This document shows, one piece after another, positions 1-12,462 of a stretch of DNA of 64,000 nt (within the stretch, counting starts at the first letter, position 1; the number at the start of each line of letters is the position of its first letter). The position numbers were made by a program, and so were the translations under genes. The stretch is from assembly GCF_937616625.2 (NCBI RefSeq), contig NC_065570.1, forward strand, positions 5,838,001 through 5,902,000, written 5' to 3'. Origin of the DNA: Mercurialis annua (taxonomy: Eukaryota > Streptophyta > Magnoliopsida > Malpighiales > Euphorbiaceae). The notes below the pieces were generated by a model. The model worked only from the letters and a program-made list of their open reading frames with translations. It made no database searches and was not told the DNA's origin.

Positions 1-6
1 TGTTAC

Positions 7-314
7 ATCCAAATAACTAAAAAAGGCCAAACATTTCATAAAAGTTTAACAAAAGTCTGCACCTTTCAATTTTACCCAATTTGTCCTAAAACACATGCTT
101 TCGTTTCAATTTTGTCCAGCTATACAATTTTTCTTATGTGGCGCTGATGTGTGGCATATGCCACATCAGCGTCATGTAGGCGTCAAATAAGCAAAATGAC
201 ATAGTTGGACATTATTGAAATGAAAACATGTTTTTCAGGACAAATCTGATAAAATTGCAAGATTTGGACTTTTGTGAAACTTTCATAAAAGATTTGGCTT
301 TTTTTGGTCATTTG
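7..314. mobile_element. MITE-like inverted-repeat element
   Basis: The two ends form imperfect inverted repeats of roughly 75 bp. The left end (TCCAAATAACTAAAAAAGGC) matches the reverse complement of the right end (GTCAAATGACCAAAAAAAGC), followed on both sides by a block with CAAAAGTC and TTTGTCCT. There is no coding capacity. The left flank is cut by the window edge, so the target duplication cannot be tested and the superfamily is open. The interior holds a small palindrome around GTGGCATATGCCAC. Confidence 0.55.
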
Positions 315-452
315 ACCTTATCTGTATACGATGTTCAACAATTGAGATAAAAAGTTGAAAAGAAAAATTATACTGGTAAAATGTACTAATATATTTTTTA
401 AGTGAAACACGACAATATTTTTTTAAAATGGAAGGGATAGAGTATTTTAATT

Positions 453-1482
453 GGATTAATCCCATTAAAATACCAAACATGTATCGCTTTTATCGGTTAT
501 AGTCAAATTTTTGAAAATTAGCAGGATTAATTATTTTAGCATATTCGTTACCTTTTGTAGCCATTTTTTAAATCGAACCAAATTTTTGCCAACTTGGCAT
601 CCACGTCACTGTCAAGTCAACAAATTACTGATGTTGCAACGCCTCCTAATCCAATCAAACTCATGATAGTCAAACCAAACTCAAACCAAATCTTCAAATC
701 AAATTAATTAATTTTATTATTATAAATTTTATATATATTATTTTTTTAAATATTTTCTAATTAACTAATTATAAATTTCAATTAATTTAATTAAAACATT
801 TTTTTCCCGAAATAGATTTTTTTCCGAAATTTTCACTCCCGCCGCCGGCTTTTCGCACTCCAACCACCACTCTGGTCACCATTCTGGCGAAAAGCCACTG
901 TCGTTTATCTTTTTCAAGACAAATTCAGATCTGGGTTCGTCTCGGAGAAGACGAACCTAGATATGTTTGTCGGAAAAGACGAAGAGATCATTGTTCGTCA
1001 TCTTCATTGGAGAAGATGAACAGATATGGGTTCATCTTGTAGAAGACGAACGACGGTGGCTTTTCGTTAGTAATGGCCGGAGTGCGAAAAATCGGCGGTA
1101 GAAATAAAAATTTCTGAATGATTTTATTTCGAAATAAAATTCGGTTTAATTAATTTATTGAAATTTGTAATTAGTTAATTAGAAAATATCAATAATTTTT
1201 TTAACATATGCAAAATTTATAATAATAACATTAATTATTTAGTTTAGAAATTTAGTTTGAGTTTGGTTTGGTTATTATAGCCTTATAGGTTTGATCGGAT
1301 GAGAGGATGTTGCCACGTCAGCAATTAATAACGTGGATGGTAAGTTGGTAAAAATTCGGTTCAATTTAAAAACGATTATAAAAAATAACGAATGTATTAA
1401 ATGAAATAATTCTGTCGATTTTCAAAAATTAAGCTATACCGACCGAAAACGATACACGTTTGATAATATAATGAGATGACCC
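453..1482. mobile_element. Non-autonomous Mutator-like element with long TIRs
   Basis: The element is flanked by an exact 9-bp direct duplication ATTTTAATT (444-452 and 1483-1491), the hallmark of Mutator-like elements. The arms are diverged inverted repeats of about 400 bp each: left GGATTAATCCCATTAAAAT against right, reversed, GGGTCATCTCATTATATTA, continuing through GTATCG and TTTTTGAAAAT. The centre (about 830-1110) is GC-richer and contains several GAAGACGAAC-type motifs and a Pro/Arg-type codon pattern, but no sustained open frame. It has no transposase. Transcription through the arms would give a long hairpin RNA. Confidence 0.8.
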
Positions 1483-1491
1483 ATTTTAATT

Positions 1492-3239
1492 TGATATGCA
1501 AATACGAATCAAATAATTTCAACTAAAATGATTGCAGCATCCTAATAGTGGAGACAGCACAACACTTAAGGCGAGACATTTTTTTTTTAATTTGGGCATC
1601 AGATGTTGTTTGTACTATGGTCAATAATTGACACAATTATTTTCGTAGATTTCATTTTTAATATTATACTTTTTAATTAACTTATTTTTTTGTGATTAAA
1701 TTATTGTTTATAATTATTATTTTTTAATTTTTAATTGAATTTAATTAGTTTAAATTAAAAAATTTAAATTCAAGCAAAATAGTCAAATTTGATTGATTTC
1801 TCAGTTTAGTTCAGTTTTTAAATGTATTTTATATTTAAAAGATTTACTATAAAAAATGAATCAAACTAAAACCAATTAAAAATTTAAATCAAATCACATC
1901 AAATTAAATATATTAATTGTGTAAGTTAATAATTTCAGTTCCACTTTGCAGTCTTTGTGCATAACCATATGTCAATGTGTCGAGGAATCTTCTAATACAT
2001 TAGCATAAAAAGACAAATTGTTTAGCAACCGTTAAATTGACCAACATGTATAATAAAATAATTGACATAACATCATCAATTTGTTTTTTCTTATTTCATA
2101 TAAACACAATATCATCTCCCCTCTAATAATAAATATTATATAAAAATATAGATAGATTATTAGTAATTGTAGTACTATTCCTGAAAACACTTTTATGATA
2201 TAGTAATAGTCTGATTTTAATATTATTGACAACTATAGTTTTCAGTTTCATTCAAAAAGTAATAGAAATAATATTAACTTTTTGATCTACCGGGGAAGTA
2301 AAACTCTCTTTTCAATCAATAATGTTTTAAATTTTCTTTTTAAATCCTTACACTATTATACTTTTTTGAATTAGGTTTCTCTATTATTATTTATCAATAT
2401 TGAATCCCTATATTTATAATTTTGTAGACCTTAGGTCATCAGTCATGGAAATAAAATGTGTGTACTCCACACGCTGTTAATGCGACTGGAAAAAAAAAGT
2501 TATTCTGTAATAATTTTATTTGATTGGCATTGTTAATATTTGTTGTGATGGAAGATTCGAATGTCGGTAGAGTTAAAATTGTAAGGACACAATGTATATA
2601 AATCATAGTTTAAGGACTCAATTAATACAATGTATATATAGTGTTGTAACATAGATATGATCGATTGTTGAATATTTGGTACTAATTGCCGTGACCGGTT
2701 CGTAACTGGACTGGTATGCACAATGGAATCAAAACCATTCGGTAGGTATTTAATTATGGTTAATAACAAATAATAATATAGCAAAATAAATAAATAATAC
2801 AAAGAAAATTATATGATTCGGCATTAAAGGGTACATTTACGAGGGAAAGAATCGAGTCATCCACTAATCATCAAAAGGAGTATAAAATTGATGGAGAATC
2901 ACCAAATCGAGAACATCTCCAGTAAATATACCCTTATAAAAAAAACTCACAAAGTGTTTAACTCTTTACAAGAAGTAACCCAAAAGAGTTAAAATTAATT
3001 TATATTCTTCACATCACACAAAACAAATCAACTTTCCCAACAGTGGTTTCAGGAAATATTTACCGTTGTAAGACTGTTGGAGGAAGGTATAACAGACATC
3101 AACCTCATCATATTGGAAGGAAATCGGGGCCTAATTAATGACAACTGAAGAATGGGTATTTATCTCATGCGGTGGTAGTGATACGTCATTTTTACAACAA
3201 CCTAATGAGTTGCAACAGAAATAAATACGCCAACATGGC
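1492..3239. other. AT-rich intergenic DNA, no gene seen
   Basis: Very AT-rich sequence with frequent stops in all frames. The short open frames near 2032-2232 and 2533-2802 have no recognisable domain and composition no different from their surroundings. No element ends with target duplications were found here by eye. Confidence 0.6.
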
Positions 3240-3242
3240 AAA

Positions 3243-4131
3243 CACTGCTAAAAAACAGCGTTTTTGCGACGAATTTTAGTGACAGATACAATTTCTGTCG
3301 CTAACCACTCATTTAAATTAAATATGTCGCTAAAGTTGACGGGAGTACTTCCGCCAATTATTTTCTGTCGCTAAATCTTGGCGGGGAAGCCCCCGCCTAT
3401 TTTTTTGCCGCAATTAGCAACGGATTTTAAAATCCATCGCTAATTACGCCTTTTGCGACGGATTTTAAATCCGCCGCTACTTTGCCCTGTCAAAAAAATA
3501 TTAAAAAATTATTAAAAGATATTATTTAAAATAGTATTTATTAAAAAAATAGATATTGATTTTTTTAATTAAATTTAATATTATTTCAATGTAACTTAAT
3601 TATTTATGAAATAATAATTAAAGATTATTTATTTATTTAAAGTATATAATTATTTTTAAAAATTATTAATTATAAAAAAACTTATCTTAGAGGGCAAAAT
3701 TTAATTATGGAAGCAACTATCAGTTCTTTTTAATTACATTTATGTATAATATACATAGATATATAACAAGAATGTGTGTTCGTTAAGGTGGAGCTACGCG
3801 CGGAAGACCTACAAGGTTAAAGAGCCTTGAGTGGGAGCAATATGAAGGATGAGACCTTTTGGGAAGTTTGCGAAAATCAACAGGTAAGTGCCGTTGGATT
3901 ATCTGTCGCGGGCGGGTGAATGACAGAGGGCGCGGGTGGGTGATTGATTAAATAAAATTTGATTTTACGATTTTATTTTAAATTAAAATTAGCGACGGAT
4001 TTGAATCCGCGACAAAAGCCGTAACAACGAACTATTTCTGTTGCAAATCTGTCGCTAAACATGTTTAGCGACAGATTTTGGCCATTTAGCGGCGGAAAAA
4101 TCTGTCGCTAAATGGTTGTTTTCTAGTAGTG
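3243..4131. mobile_element. Non-autonomous CACTA (En/Spm) element
   Basis: The element starts CACTGCTAAAAAACAGCG and ends with the inverse of CACTACTAGAAAACAACC, the standard plant CACTA terminus. It is flanked by a 3-bp target duplication AAA (3240-3242 and 4132-4134). Subterminal regions carry many copies of the motif TAGCGACGGATTT / TCTGTCGCTAA in both orientations, typical of CACTA transposase-binding arrays. There is no transposase frame in the 889 bp. The region about 3480-3760 is AT-rich filler, and 3780-3950 is a GC-richer unique piece of unknown origin. Confidence 0.85.
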
Positions 4132-4134
4132 AAA

Positions 4135-4535
4135 TGTCTTATTGGTTTGTTTCACGAATGACGTACCATAACTGTTCCGTTGTATAATTATTTTTGAAGG
4201 AGATTCATTGATATGGTCCCACAAAACCGTATATCTATAAATCCAAAATTTTCAGATGCAAATACAAAGCTTATTCAGAATACAAAATAAAATACTAAAA
4301 ACTAGAGACCCTTGTATCATATCATTTCCAAAAGGAAAGCCAATAACTTTGAGAAAAGTAGAAACAAATAATGGTATGAGACTCAATCTCACCCACCGTC
4401 AGACAAACGGGGGGAAATCCAAGCGCAATCTCTCTCGGTAAAGAGATTCTCAATCAAAGACACATTTTGAGTATGTGAAATAATTAGAGAAGAGAAAATA
4501 TATTATTGAATCGAATGATGATAGGTTGATTACAA

Positions 4536-4574
<39 letters not shown>

Positions 4575-5380
4575 ACTAGAATAGTTCTAATCAAATAAGA
4601 ACTTCTAAGGATATAAACCTTTAATCATAATAGGAGAAGGAGATATATTCCAATAGAATACTATTGGGAAGAAAAAATTGTTTAACCAAAACATATTACA
4701 ATATGGGATATGAGTGGTTATAAGAATATTATGAACATCCAAAAGCCAATGTATTTTTCAAATGTCAATTGAATTGCCATTTTCAATCTTTCGACCAATA
4801 CCATATTTTAAAATATCACGACCAACCAAAACACTCATGCATGAAAAGTTCGGATTATAATTTATATAGGATTGGAGAAATTCATAACGATGACAATATA
4901 TCATCTTTAGGAGGCAGCAACTCAGGAATGAGGACCACACTTATTTTTTATGTATATTTGTCGAATTCTATATTTCTACTATTTTCTATATCAATATTTC
5001 TTATTTCATTGTTTTTATTTCCGTGCAATATACAGAGGCATACAAACATTATGTTGAAAAACTGCTTACCATTTGGCTGCTCTTGAAATTGAATTCTCAA
5101 AAAAAAAGAAAAAAAGAAATTGAATTCTCGCATCTCGATTTTCACACAATGTATTTTTGTCTGGATTAGATTTACGTTCAGGAGTTCTTCATCACTGCCC
5201 TCCTCAAGTAGAACTAGAGTTCATCCATTTTCTCAAAGTCATCGCCAACTTATGTTAATTAAGGTAATTGTTCTTTTTTATTAATTAAGGTCATTTTATT
5301 TTTATTTATGATTAATTTCGATTTCTTTTTGTTTTTTATTTCATGCATTTTGTTTCATTTCTATACATTATTTTCTAAAC
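4135..5380. other. Intergenic DNA with (TA)n microsatellite and possible retroelement remnant
   Basis: A perfect (AT)n tract lies at about 4538-4572. The sequence around it (GATGATAGGTTGATTACAAG before; AACTAGAATAGTTCTAATC after) resembles the ends of copia-type LTRs, but no partner LTR, primer-binding site or polypurine tract is present. It can only be called a possible solo or degenerate remnant. A purine tract lies at 5098-5120. The short frames at 4256-4441, 4758-4940, 4769-5086 and 4948-5145 look like chance. Confidence 0.4.
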
Positions 5381-6400
5381 ATCTTTCTTTCTCGTTTCCC
5401 CTTTATGGATGAATACAAATCACTATAAATATCGTAATTAATATTTATTTTAAAATTATTACTTTCTAAAGTTTTTTTTGTTTTAGTTTTTTGGACATAT
5501 ATTTCTAAAAGATGGATCCCCTAAATAATCTGTACTTTCTTTATTTTGGTTGGACAACTCCACGGTTAGTATTCATTGCCATATTAGAAAGTTTGGTTTA
5601 GCAAAGGAATAAACATGTAATGGTTAAAATATTTTAAAAGATGCTAAAGGTATGTGTTTCTCTAATTTTAATTGGCTTAATATATAGTTTGACCTCTGAA
5701 CTTGTATCCTTTTACCCATCTAATCTCTAAACTTAACGTTCGGTCTTAATTTGTTAAATAATCATTGTTAATCCCTAAGAGTCTCAAACGCAATGACGTG
5801 GCGAAAGATCTTTGACTGGGCTGCCCGCTCATTCGCCACGTCACCAAATTTATAAGGCTTAATACATCGTTTGATTGATTATACAAAAAACTTAGGAGTC
5901 ATATAGGTAAATGAATACAAATTCAAATGTCAAACGATATATTATGCCATTTTGTTTTGCCCACCTAAATTTTGATCACCTGCTCTGACGCGCCAGTTTT
6001 GTTTTGAACATAAACACCAAAGTCATGTGGACGGGGAGAGGTTAAATGGTAATAAAATTATCAAATTTAGGTCAAAAGGGATTATTTAGCAAGTTCTGAG
6101 GTTTGATAGGTTAAACGTTAAATTTGAATATTAGATAGGTAAAGGGATATAAGTTTAAGAGTCAAACTATATATTAAGCCAATTTTAATTTGAATTGATT
6201 ATCTTCGCTATGGTTCGTTTAATAAAATTGTTCTTTTTGTTTTGTTTAAATTTGTTAAATGAATGTGTTATTAGATGGCTCATATAGTAGCCGTTAAGTT
6301 CACTTTTTATATTGGTTCTCGTGGAAGTGACTCATTATTTTCGGAGGATGGTCATTCCTTTGGTTAAATATTTATGTATTATTATTTTTAGAAAAAAAAT
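5381..6400 (+). repeat. Dispersed retroposon-like repeat, copy 1 (interrupted)
   Basis: This stretch matches, in the same order, a second copy at about 28,525-29,045. Shared blocks include CCCCTTTATGG...ATACAAATCA, GACATATATTTCTAAA, CGTTCGTTTA, AAATGAATGTGT and ATGGTCATTC. Copy 1 is split by a 507-bp Mutator-type element at 5674-6180. Copy 2 ends in a long A tract, suggesting a polyadenylated retroposon. No coding frame was recognised. Confidence 0.5.
5674..6180. mobile_element. Small Mutator-type MITE nested in a retroposon
   Basis: Both ends read GGCTTAATATATAGTTTGAC inward and stay similar for about 55 bp (GTATCC/TTTACC/TCTAAT). An exact 10-bp direct duplication AATTTTAATT flanks it (5664-5673 and 6181-6190), within the 9-11 bp range of Mutator-like elements. 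A second pair of similar, shorter ends (GGCTTAATACATCGTTTGA at about 5857 and its inverse near 5925-5955) suggests a deletion or nested relative inside. Confidence 0.8.
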
Positions 6401-6989
6401 TATTAATTTAAATATAAATTAATGAGATGTTGACATATATTAAGAATAATATTCTCTTTTGTTCTTTTATTTTGAGTTATGAAGAAATTTTAAAAACGTT
6501 ATTTTAGAAGATTTTTATCAAAATTAAAATGATGAAATAACACTATAACGCTTTTAGAAGATTATGTAGATTACCCTTTGTTTTTTAACATCACCGTCAA
6601 TTTGGTCGAATCCAATGGCAAATAGAGACGAATAAAGCTAAATCCACACGGTATTAAAAAAAAGTAAAAGCATAAATAACTCCACTAAATAAAAATAATT
6701 TTGCGGAATATATTATTTAAATACACACGAAGAAGAAAGGGAAAAGAAAATTGTTAAGCAAGTACGGTGAAGCTCCTCCACGTACTATTTGTTCAACTGA
6801 AAACTGAAAAGCGTCAAAAAGAAAAAATTACAGAAAATATTAATTAGAAAATAATTATAGTATATTTATGAGAATAAACTACTTAAAATTAGAATTTATT
6901 ATAATTAACATACTAAACTATCTGAACCTCGTTCGTTGTTAAAGAGTTTAACAGACAACGTGGGACTCGGAAGACAGAATAAAGAAGAA
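6401..6989 (+). promoter_or_regulatory. Upstream region of the PILS6-like gene
   Basis: AT-rich DNA with no gene, lying directly upstream of the inferred 5' UTR of the PIN-LIKES gene. CT-rich tracts (TCTCTCTCTTTCTCCTCTC at about 7051), common at plant transcription starts, occur just downstream. No TATA box could be assigned with confidence. Confidence 0.3.
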
Positions 6990-7674
6990 GACAAGCTAAC
7001 GCTTCTTCCCTTTCCATTCCTTTAAATCTTACTCTTAACGTATTTAATTCTCTCTCTCTTTCTCCTCTCTTCTCCCTGTTTCTTAATTAATTACATTACT
7101 TAATTATTATTATTAAAGCTCATTTTTCATCTTCAACTGTACAAAGTAATTCCAAAAGGTGAATTTTGATTCGATTTCTTTCTCATAATCTGTGATTTAA
7201 AGAAAATTGTAGTCAGTTCGTTTTTTTTAAAAAAATTCTAATTCTATTTTGTTTCTGATTAGTTAGTTTTAATTTTTAAACTGTTTTATAGTTTGGAGAA
7301 TTGTTATTCGTTTAAAATTGTCAGTTTAACATGATATATGATGTAATAATGGTTTTGTTTTTGTTTTCGCAGAGGAAAAGAAGAGCTTTTTGATCGGAAA
7401 GTGAGACAGTAAAAGACAAGAGATTTTCAATTATTTCAATTTAATTATTAAAAGCTTTGGATTTACTTCATCCTCTTTAATTTTGGTAAATTTCTGCTTT
7501 TAGAGTAGCTAAATTAACTAAATCTGGCAGAGTTTATTAATTAATGATTGTTTTGTTTATGGCAGGGATATTTATATATAAAAATTTGATATAATATTTG
7601 AGATTCTTCGGCTGGTTTGATGCAGACTTGAATTGAATGTGTGGAAGATTGGGGATTTTTTAAGTACAGTAACG

Positions 7675-10600
7675 ATGGCACACACAGTGCAAAGGTTTTT
7701 AAGTGCAGTAGTATCCATGGACAATGAAGTTGCCGGAGAATCTTTGATCGGCACTATCCGGATTGCGGTTTTACCTATAGCTAAAGTCTTTACAATGTGT
7801 TTTTTGGGGTTTCTTATGGCCTCTAAGTATGTTAATATCTTGCCTGCCAATGGAAGAAAGTTATTAAATGGGGTAATTAGTTTATTTTTTAATCTGTTGA
7901 AGTTTTCTTTACCCTTTAAATCGGGTTTTCGAAGTAATTTATTGACCTTGTTATGCAGTTGGTTTTTTCCCTTTTGCTTCCTTGTTTGATTTTCTCTCAA
8001 CTTGGACAAGCTGTTACTTTGCAGAAGATGATACAGTGGTAAATACTAACCATAAGATCTAGTATGTCTTCTACTTTTGTTGCTACCAAATGCTAATAGA
8101 TTTCAAGAGTAAGAAAGTTTTCTTGTTTTTCAGGTGGTTTATACCTGTGAATGTTGTTTTGGGCTCCATATCCGGTTCAATAATAGGATTTCTTGTAGCT
8201 AATGTCGTTCGGCCTCCATACCCTTTTTTCAAGTTAACAATTGTACAAATTGGAATAGGTGAGCTAGCACATGTGAAATTCTCATCGTAAATTTTGTTTA
8301 TGCCAATTGGCTGTGTAAGGCTTTGCAGTTTGTGAAGTAAAACTCTGCTGAAAATATGAATTATTTGGAATTTTAAATGACTGCATACCAAACTCGTGTG
8401 TCCTTGGCTTTATGCGTCTAAGGTTGTAGTATTTACGCCTTTTCACACTCTTGATTTATAACGGTATTAACTTTCGGTGCAGGGAACATTGGGAATGTGC
8501 CACTTGTACTGATTGCGGCATTATGTAGAGATCCATCTAACCCCTTTGGCGACTCAGAAAAATGTAGCACAGATGGGACTGCTTATATCTCGTTTGGCCA
8601 GTGGGTCGGTCTTCAACATCTTTAACTGCATTATTAATGCCTGTGCATTGGAATTGTTCATGGGACATTCTCTCATAAATAAGCATATGTGCTTAGAGAT
8701 CCTCGGTTTTTCCTTTTATTTCTGTTTGGGATCTCTTCTATATCAATTCAAATGTTCTCTTATATTGCCTATCTTTCTTTGAAAAGATGTACTTAAAGTT
8801 GAAATGAGAGCATCAAAGATGTTTAATCTTCTATGCTATATACCCTCTACAGATGTATTGTAAATAAAAAATCATGTGCTGTATCTCAGAAAGAAACATG
8901 TAGATGCACCTTATAAAATAATAGAATTGAATGCTAATTAAGTCTGTTTTACATGTCCAGTCCCTTGCATGCTATAAGTTTAGAATTCATTTTATTTCTC
9001 CACGCATAATCTCATATGAAACATTGGGTTGATAGATTTTTGTTTATGTGTGCCAGGTTGGTGCAATCATCCTATACACATATGTATTTCATATGTTGGC
9101 ACCTCCTTCTGAAGGTTCCTTTGACATTGAGGATGGAAATCAACCTATCAAGAACCCTCCAAAAGATGGTGTTCCGGAGCAGGTTCCGTTGCTTACCAAT
9201 GAGAATCTATCAACAGATTCTGATGTTTCAAAGCAAGGAAAGGTGAGAATCAATTACGCATATGAATTATATACATATGTCTATTATCCGTGAACAATGC
9301 AGCAGTGTTTTCCCAGCATGTGCAAGAGCTTTTGTTTGTCACACATAATGCTGTACCATGATTTAAACAATTCAATACAGAACCAGAACTGAAACTTCTT
9401 CTTATGCATTATTCTTTGGGATTTATTCACTAATTATTGGGGCTTAATATAATGTTTATATTCTCGTCTATACTGTCGTTTCATTTATATCTCTTGCTAC
9501 TTGCAGTTAAAAGAATTTTTTGTATTTATATATGAGAAGTTCAAGCTCAAGCAAATCCTCCAACCTCCAATTATTGCATCTGTAAGTTTCTGATTCTGCA
9601 AAGGTGTTGCCTCTGATTTGAAGAGCCGGACTATGCTCCTGAGATTGTACTCTTTTTAATTGTGAACTCTCAAGTGTTGCTATGAAATCTTATTATGAAA
9701 TTTAGCATTCTGGATGTTTTTGACAAGGTCAATGCATTTATCTAATAATTTTTTCGGTTGCAGATGCTAGCCATGTTCCTTGGTGCAGTACCATTTTTTA
9801 AGCGATTGATATTTACAACTGACGCTCCACTTTACTTTTTTACTGATAGCTGCAACATCCTTGGGTATGTTTAGTTATACTTTTACAGATTACGGAACAT
9901 ATGCTTAATTATGATTTTGCTTACTCAATTTTTTAGTTGTAATCTTCATTTTCATTGTTTGTAATTGTAGGGAGGCCATGATTCCGTGTATTTTGTTGGC
10001 ATTAGGAGGCAATCTCGTGGATGGTAATGTTAATCTTTCTCATAACATCTCTCCATGTTTTTTGGCTGTTGTCTTATTGGCTATATGCAAAGCATGTACT
10101 TAGCCTTGTTAATATGAGCACAAGCTTCGAAGAAAAACTTTCTATAACCTTTTCGTTGAAGTTATATAATAAAATTCAGTCTCACATTTCTTTGTTTTGC
10201 TTACAGGACCAGGAAGTTCTAAACTTGGTTTACGGACAACGGCTGCAATTATTTTTGCTCGGTTACTCTTGGTGCCTCCTGCTGGACTTGGAATTGTTAT
10301 GTTGGCTGATAAGCTTGGCTTCCTCCCTCCTGGTGATAAAATGTTCCGTTTTGTCCTACTTCTTCAGCATTCGATGCCTACATCCGTTCTTGCAGGTGAG
10401 ATCCTCTTAGTACAGAAACATATTTCTACATTTTCAAATAACAAATATTGATTCAGTTTTGGTGGATCAAATGTATACCCCCAGCGATATGATATACTCA
10501 AAATCAGTTAGTACTTTCATTGTTAGTTTTTAGCATCTCGCAACTTTTAGAATCAGCATACTAAGTTATTTCCGACTTCAGGTGCGGTGGCCAGTCTGAG

Positions 10601-10703
10601 AGGTTGTGGAAGAGAGGCTGCTGCGGTGCTGTTCTGGGTTCACATTTTTGCCATATTTTCAATGGCGGCATGGGTGGTTCTTTATCTCAACATACTATTC
10701 TGA
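7675..10703 (+). CDS. PILS6: PIN-LIKES auxin transport protein, PILS6-like
   Basis: Membrane carrier of the auxin efflux carrier / PIN-LIKES family, which acts at the endoplasmic reticulum and limits nuclear auxin signalling (family knowledge). Ten coding exons were built by hand: 7675-7872, 7959-8038, 8134-8258, 8483-8604, 9057-9242, 9507-9581, 9764-9864, 9971-10023, 10207-10395 and 10582-10703, all GT..AG and in frame, giving 416 residues. The layout is a hydrophobic block (about 25-190), a hydrophilic loop (about 190-237, with PEQVPLLT) and a second hydrophobic block (about 250-416). Family signatures are visible: GNIGNVPL, ALCRDPSNPFG, FGQWVGAIILYTY, CILLALGGNL, and the end AAAVLFWVHIFAIFSMA. 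It is closer to remembered PILS6 than to PILS2. The ATG at 7675 (MAHTVQRF) is preferred; an upstream in-frame TTG is not a plausible start. Likely 5' UTR introns are 7159-7372 and 7486-7565. The exon-4 donor (GTCGGT) is weak. Confidence 0.93.
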
Positions 10704-11033
10704 AACAGAAGCAGCCCCTTTATTAGACTGCTAGTGTTAATAGTTCAATAGGTTAGCGTACAAATTCAAAAGCTTCTTCAGAGAGAGCTTTGTCAATTGT
10801 AGTCGCTAGACATTGTAGAGTTCTTTTACACCGGATGTCTTTTACAAGTATATAATGTAGTAAGCTGCCCCGTCACTGCAATTCTTATGAGCTTTTGAGC
10901 TTGGATTCGGTAGAATAATTAAAGATCTAGAATGACTCGACTCTGATTAGTTATATTAAAATTAAAATTAAGCTTTAATATAAAATAAAGCTTGCAGTAA
11001 TGAATCTATTGATAATTGTTTCGGGTTTAAAAT
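10704..11033 (+). other. 3' UTR and downstream flank of the PILS6-like gene
   Basis: Follows the TGA at 10701-10703. Weak polyadenylation-like AT motifs (ATAATGTAG, GAATAATTAAAG) lie between 10850 and 10925. No further coding sequence. Confidence 0.4.
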
Positions 11034-11772
11034 CACCCACCGTCCCCGACTTTAGGCTCTCCAATCACTAAAGTTTCTAAAATTTCGTTTTCGATCATAA
11101 CACCCTCCTGATCTTTAATTGCAAAATTGCGAAAGTCCTTTTGCAAAAAAAATGACTAAAATACCTCTAATTAAAAAATAGAAAATCAAACCAAATCAAA
11201 ACCAACCAAATCTAAAATTACCCACCAATTTTCTAACATTCGCCCACTCAACCCAACTCCCACCACCCACCGTCGCCGCCTCGCCCACCCACCGTCGCTC
11301 CACCCACTGCCAATCCACCCACCTGCTGGCTCGTCTTTTTAAATCCGTCTGAGAAGACGAGTTCAGTTGAGAAGACTAACTAGCTTAGTTCGTCTTTTCA
11401 CCTAAGAAGACGAAGGTTCGTCATCTCAAGTGAGAGACGCTAGGTGACCGAAAAAAATTCGGACAATGATGGATACCAGAGGTAGCGGTGGTAGTTTTTG
11501 GTGGGTGTGTGGCGGCGGATGGGTGGTGTCGATTTTAAGTTTGGTTAGATGGTTTTAGATTTGATTAGGTAGTTTTAGGTTTGATTGTGTTGGGTTGGAT
11601 TGGTTTAGATTTTCTTTTTATTACAGGTTGATTATATTTTAGTCATTTTTTAGACAAAAAACTTTCGTGATTTTGAAATCAAAGATATAAAAAATTTGTG
11701 ATCGGAAATGAAATTTATAAATTTTAGTGATCAGAAGGCCCTAAAATAAGGAACAATGAATGATTTTAAGCC
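11034..11772. mobile_element. Non-autonomous Mutator-like element
   Basis: The ends are inverted repeats of about 75 bp: left GGTTTAAAATCACCCACCGT, right reversed GGCTTAAAATCATTCATTGT, both continuing into AATCACTAAA or GATCACTAAA and CGATCA. The flanking 9-mers ATTGTTTCG (11025-11033) and ATTGTTTTG (11773-11781) differ at one position, as in an ageing 9-bp duplication. The interior (about 11,220-11,520) is GC-richer with Pro-type CCACC runs and GAAGACGA motifs also seen in the 453-1482 and 41,192-42,049 elements. There is no intact frame. Confidence 0.7.
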
Positions 11773-12462
11773 ATTGTTTTGAGAAGTTATAATTTGATCT
11801 TGACTCGACTAGTATGATCGATTTTGAATACTTTTCATGTCGATTTAACTCATCTTGGTTACACCTCAAACAGCCTCATGCAATCCAGTTGCTAATTATC
11901 TATTTACAAAAAAAAGTGGCAAGTTAAGCATAACTTCTGTACAAGCTGCAAATACATTTTGTTTATCCATGATCATGATCTCACCCACACAAAAACAAAC
12001 CAGAAAAAAAATTGAGATAGCAATCCAACTCCCTCTCCATCCCAATAGAGGGGTCCAATATTCCGAGGAACCACAATAGCACGAATAATATGCATATTAT
12101 GGTCCGAAATTGGATCCATCGTAGTTAAATCAAGCCATTCACCCAGGAAATGGCAATAGCAGAAGAAATAAGCTTTAAAGGCCTTCAAAAGCTAAAATGC
12201 AGAAACCTTAGTTTAACTCCCAGAGAACTGGCGGGTTTATGTAATTTAGATGGCTAATCCGAGAAAGGCGCTAGGCCCCTGGCCCTATAATACTTCTCAG
12301 ATTTCAAGAAATTCTTATATATTTGTAGATGTGAAACTGCTTGAGAGGGTTCTAAGAGTTTTTGTCTCTAAAAACTGTTCATTGGCACTCTTCTTTCCGG
12401 GGGTGTCATATTTGGTGCCAATTGTTAGGGTTAGGTCTGCTGTAAGTCAAGCGTGCAGTTAC
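11773..12462 (-). other. 3' flank of the RING-H2 gene
   Basis: Between the 11,034-11,772 element and the stop codon of the minus-strand RING gene. It should hold that gene's 3' UTR. The small plus-strand frames at 11855-12079 and 12250-12567 are not supported as genes; the second overlaps the end of the RING gene antisense. Confidence 0.4.

Noticed and set aside
4256..4720. Copia-type LTR retrotransposon
   Set aside because: Only LTR-like phrases near the (TA)n tract were seen. There is no second LTR, no gag-pol and no clear borders, so it is kept as a possible remnant only.
7572..8391. Minus-strand frames antisense to the PILS6-like gene
   Set aside because: They overlap PILS exons and introns, have no domain, and exon structure on the plus strand explains the coding signal.
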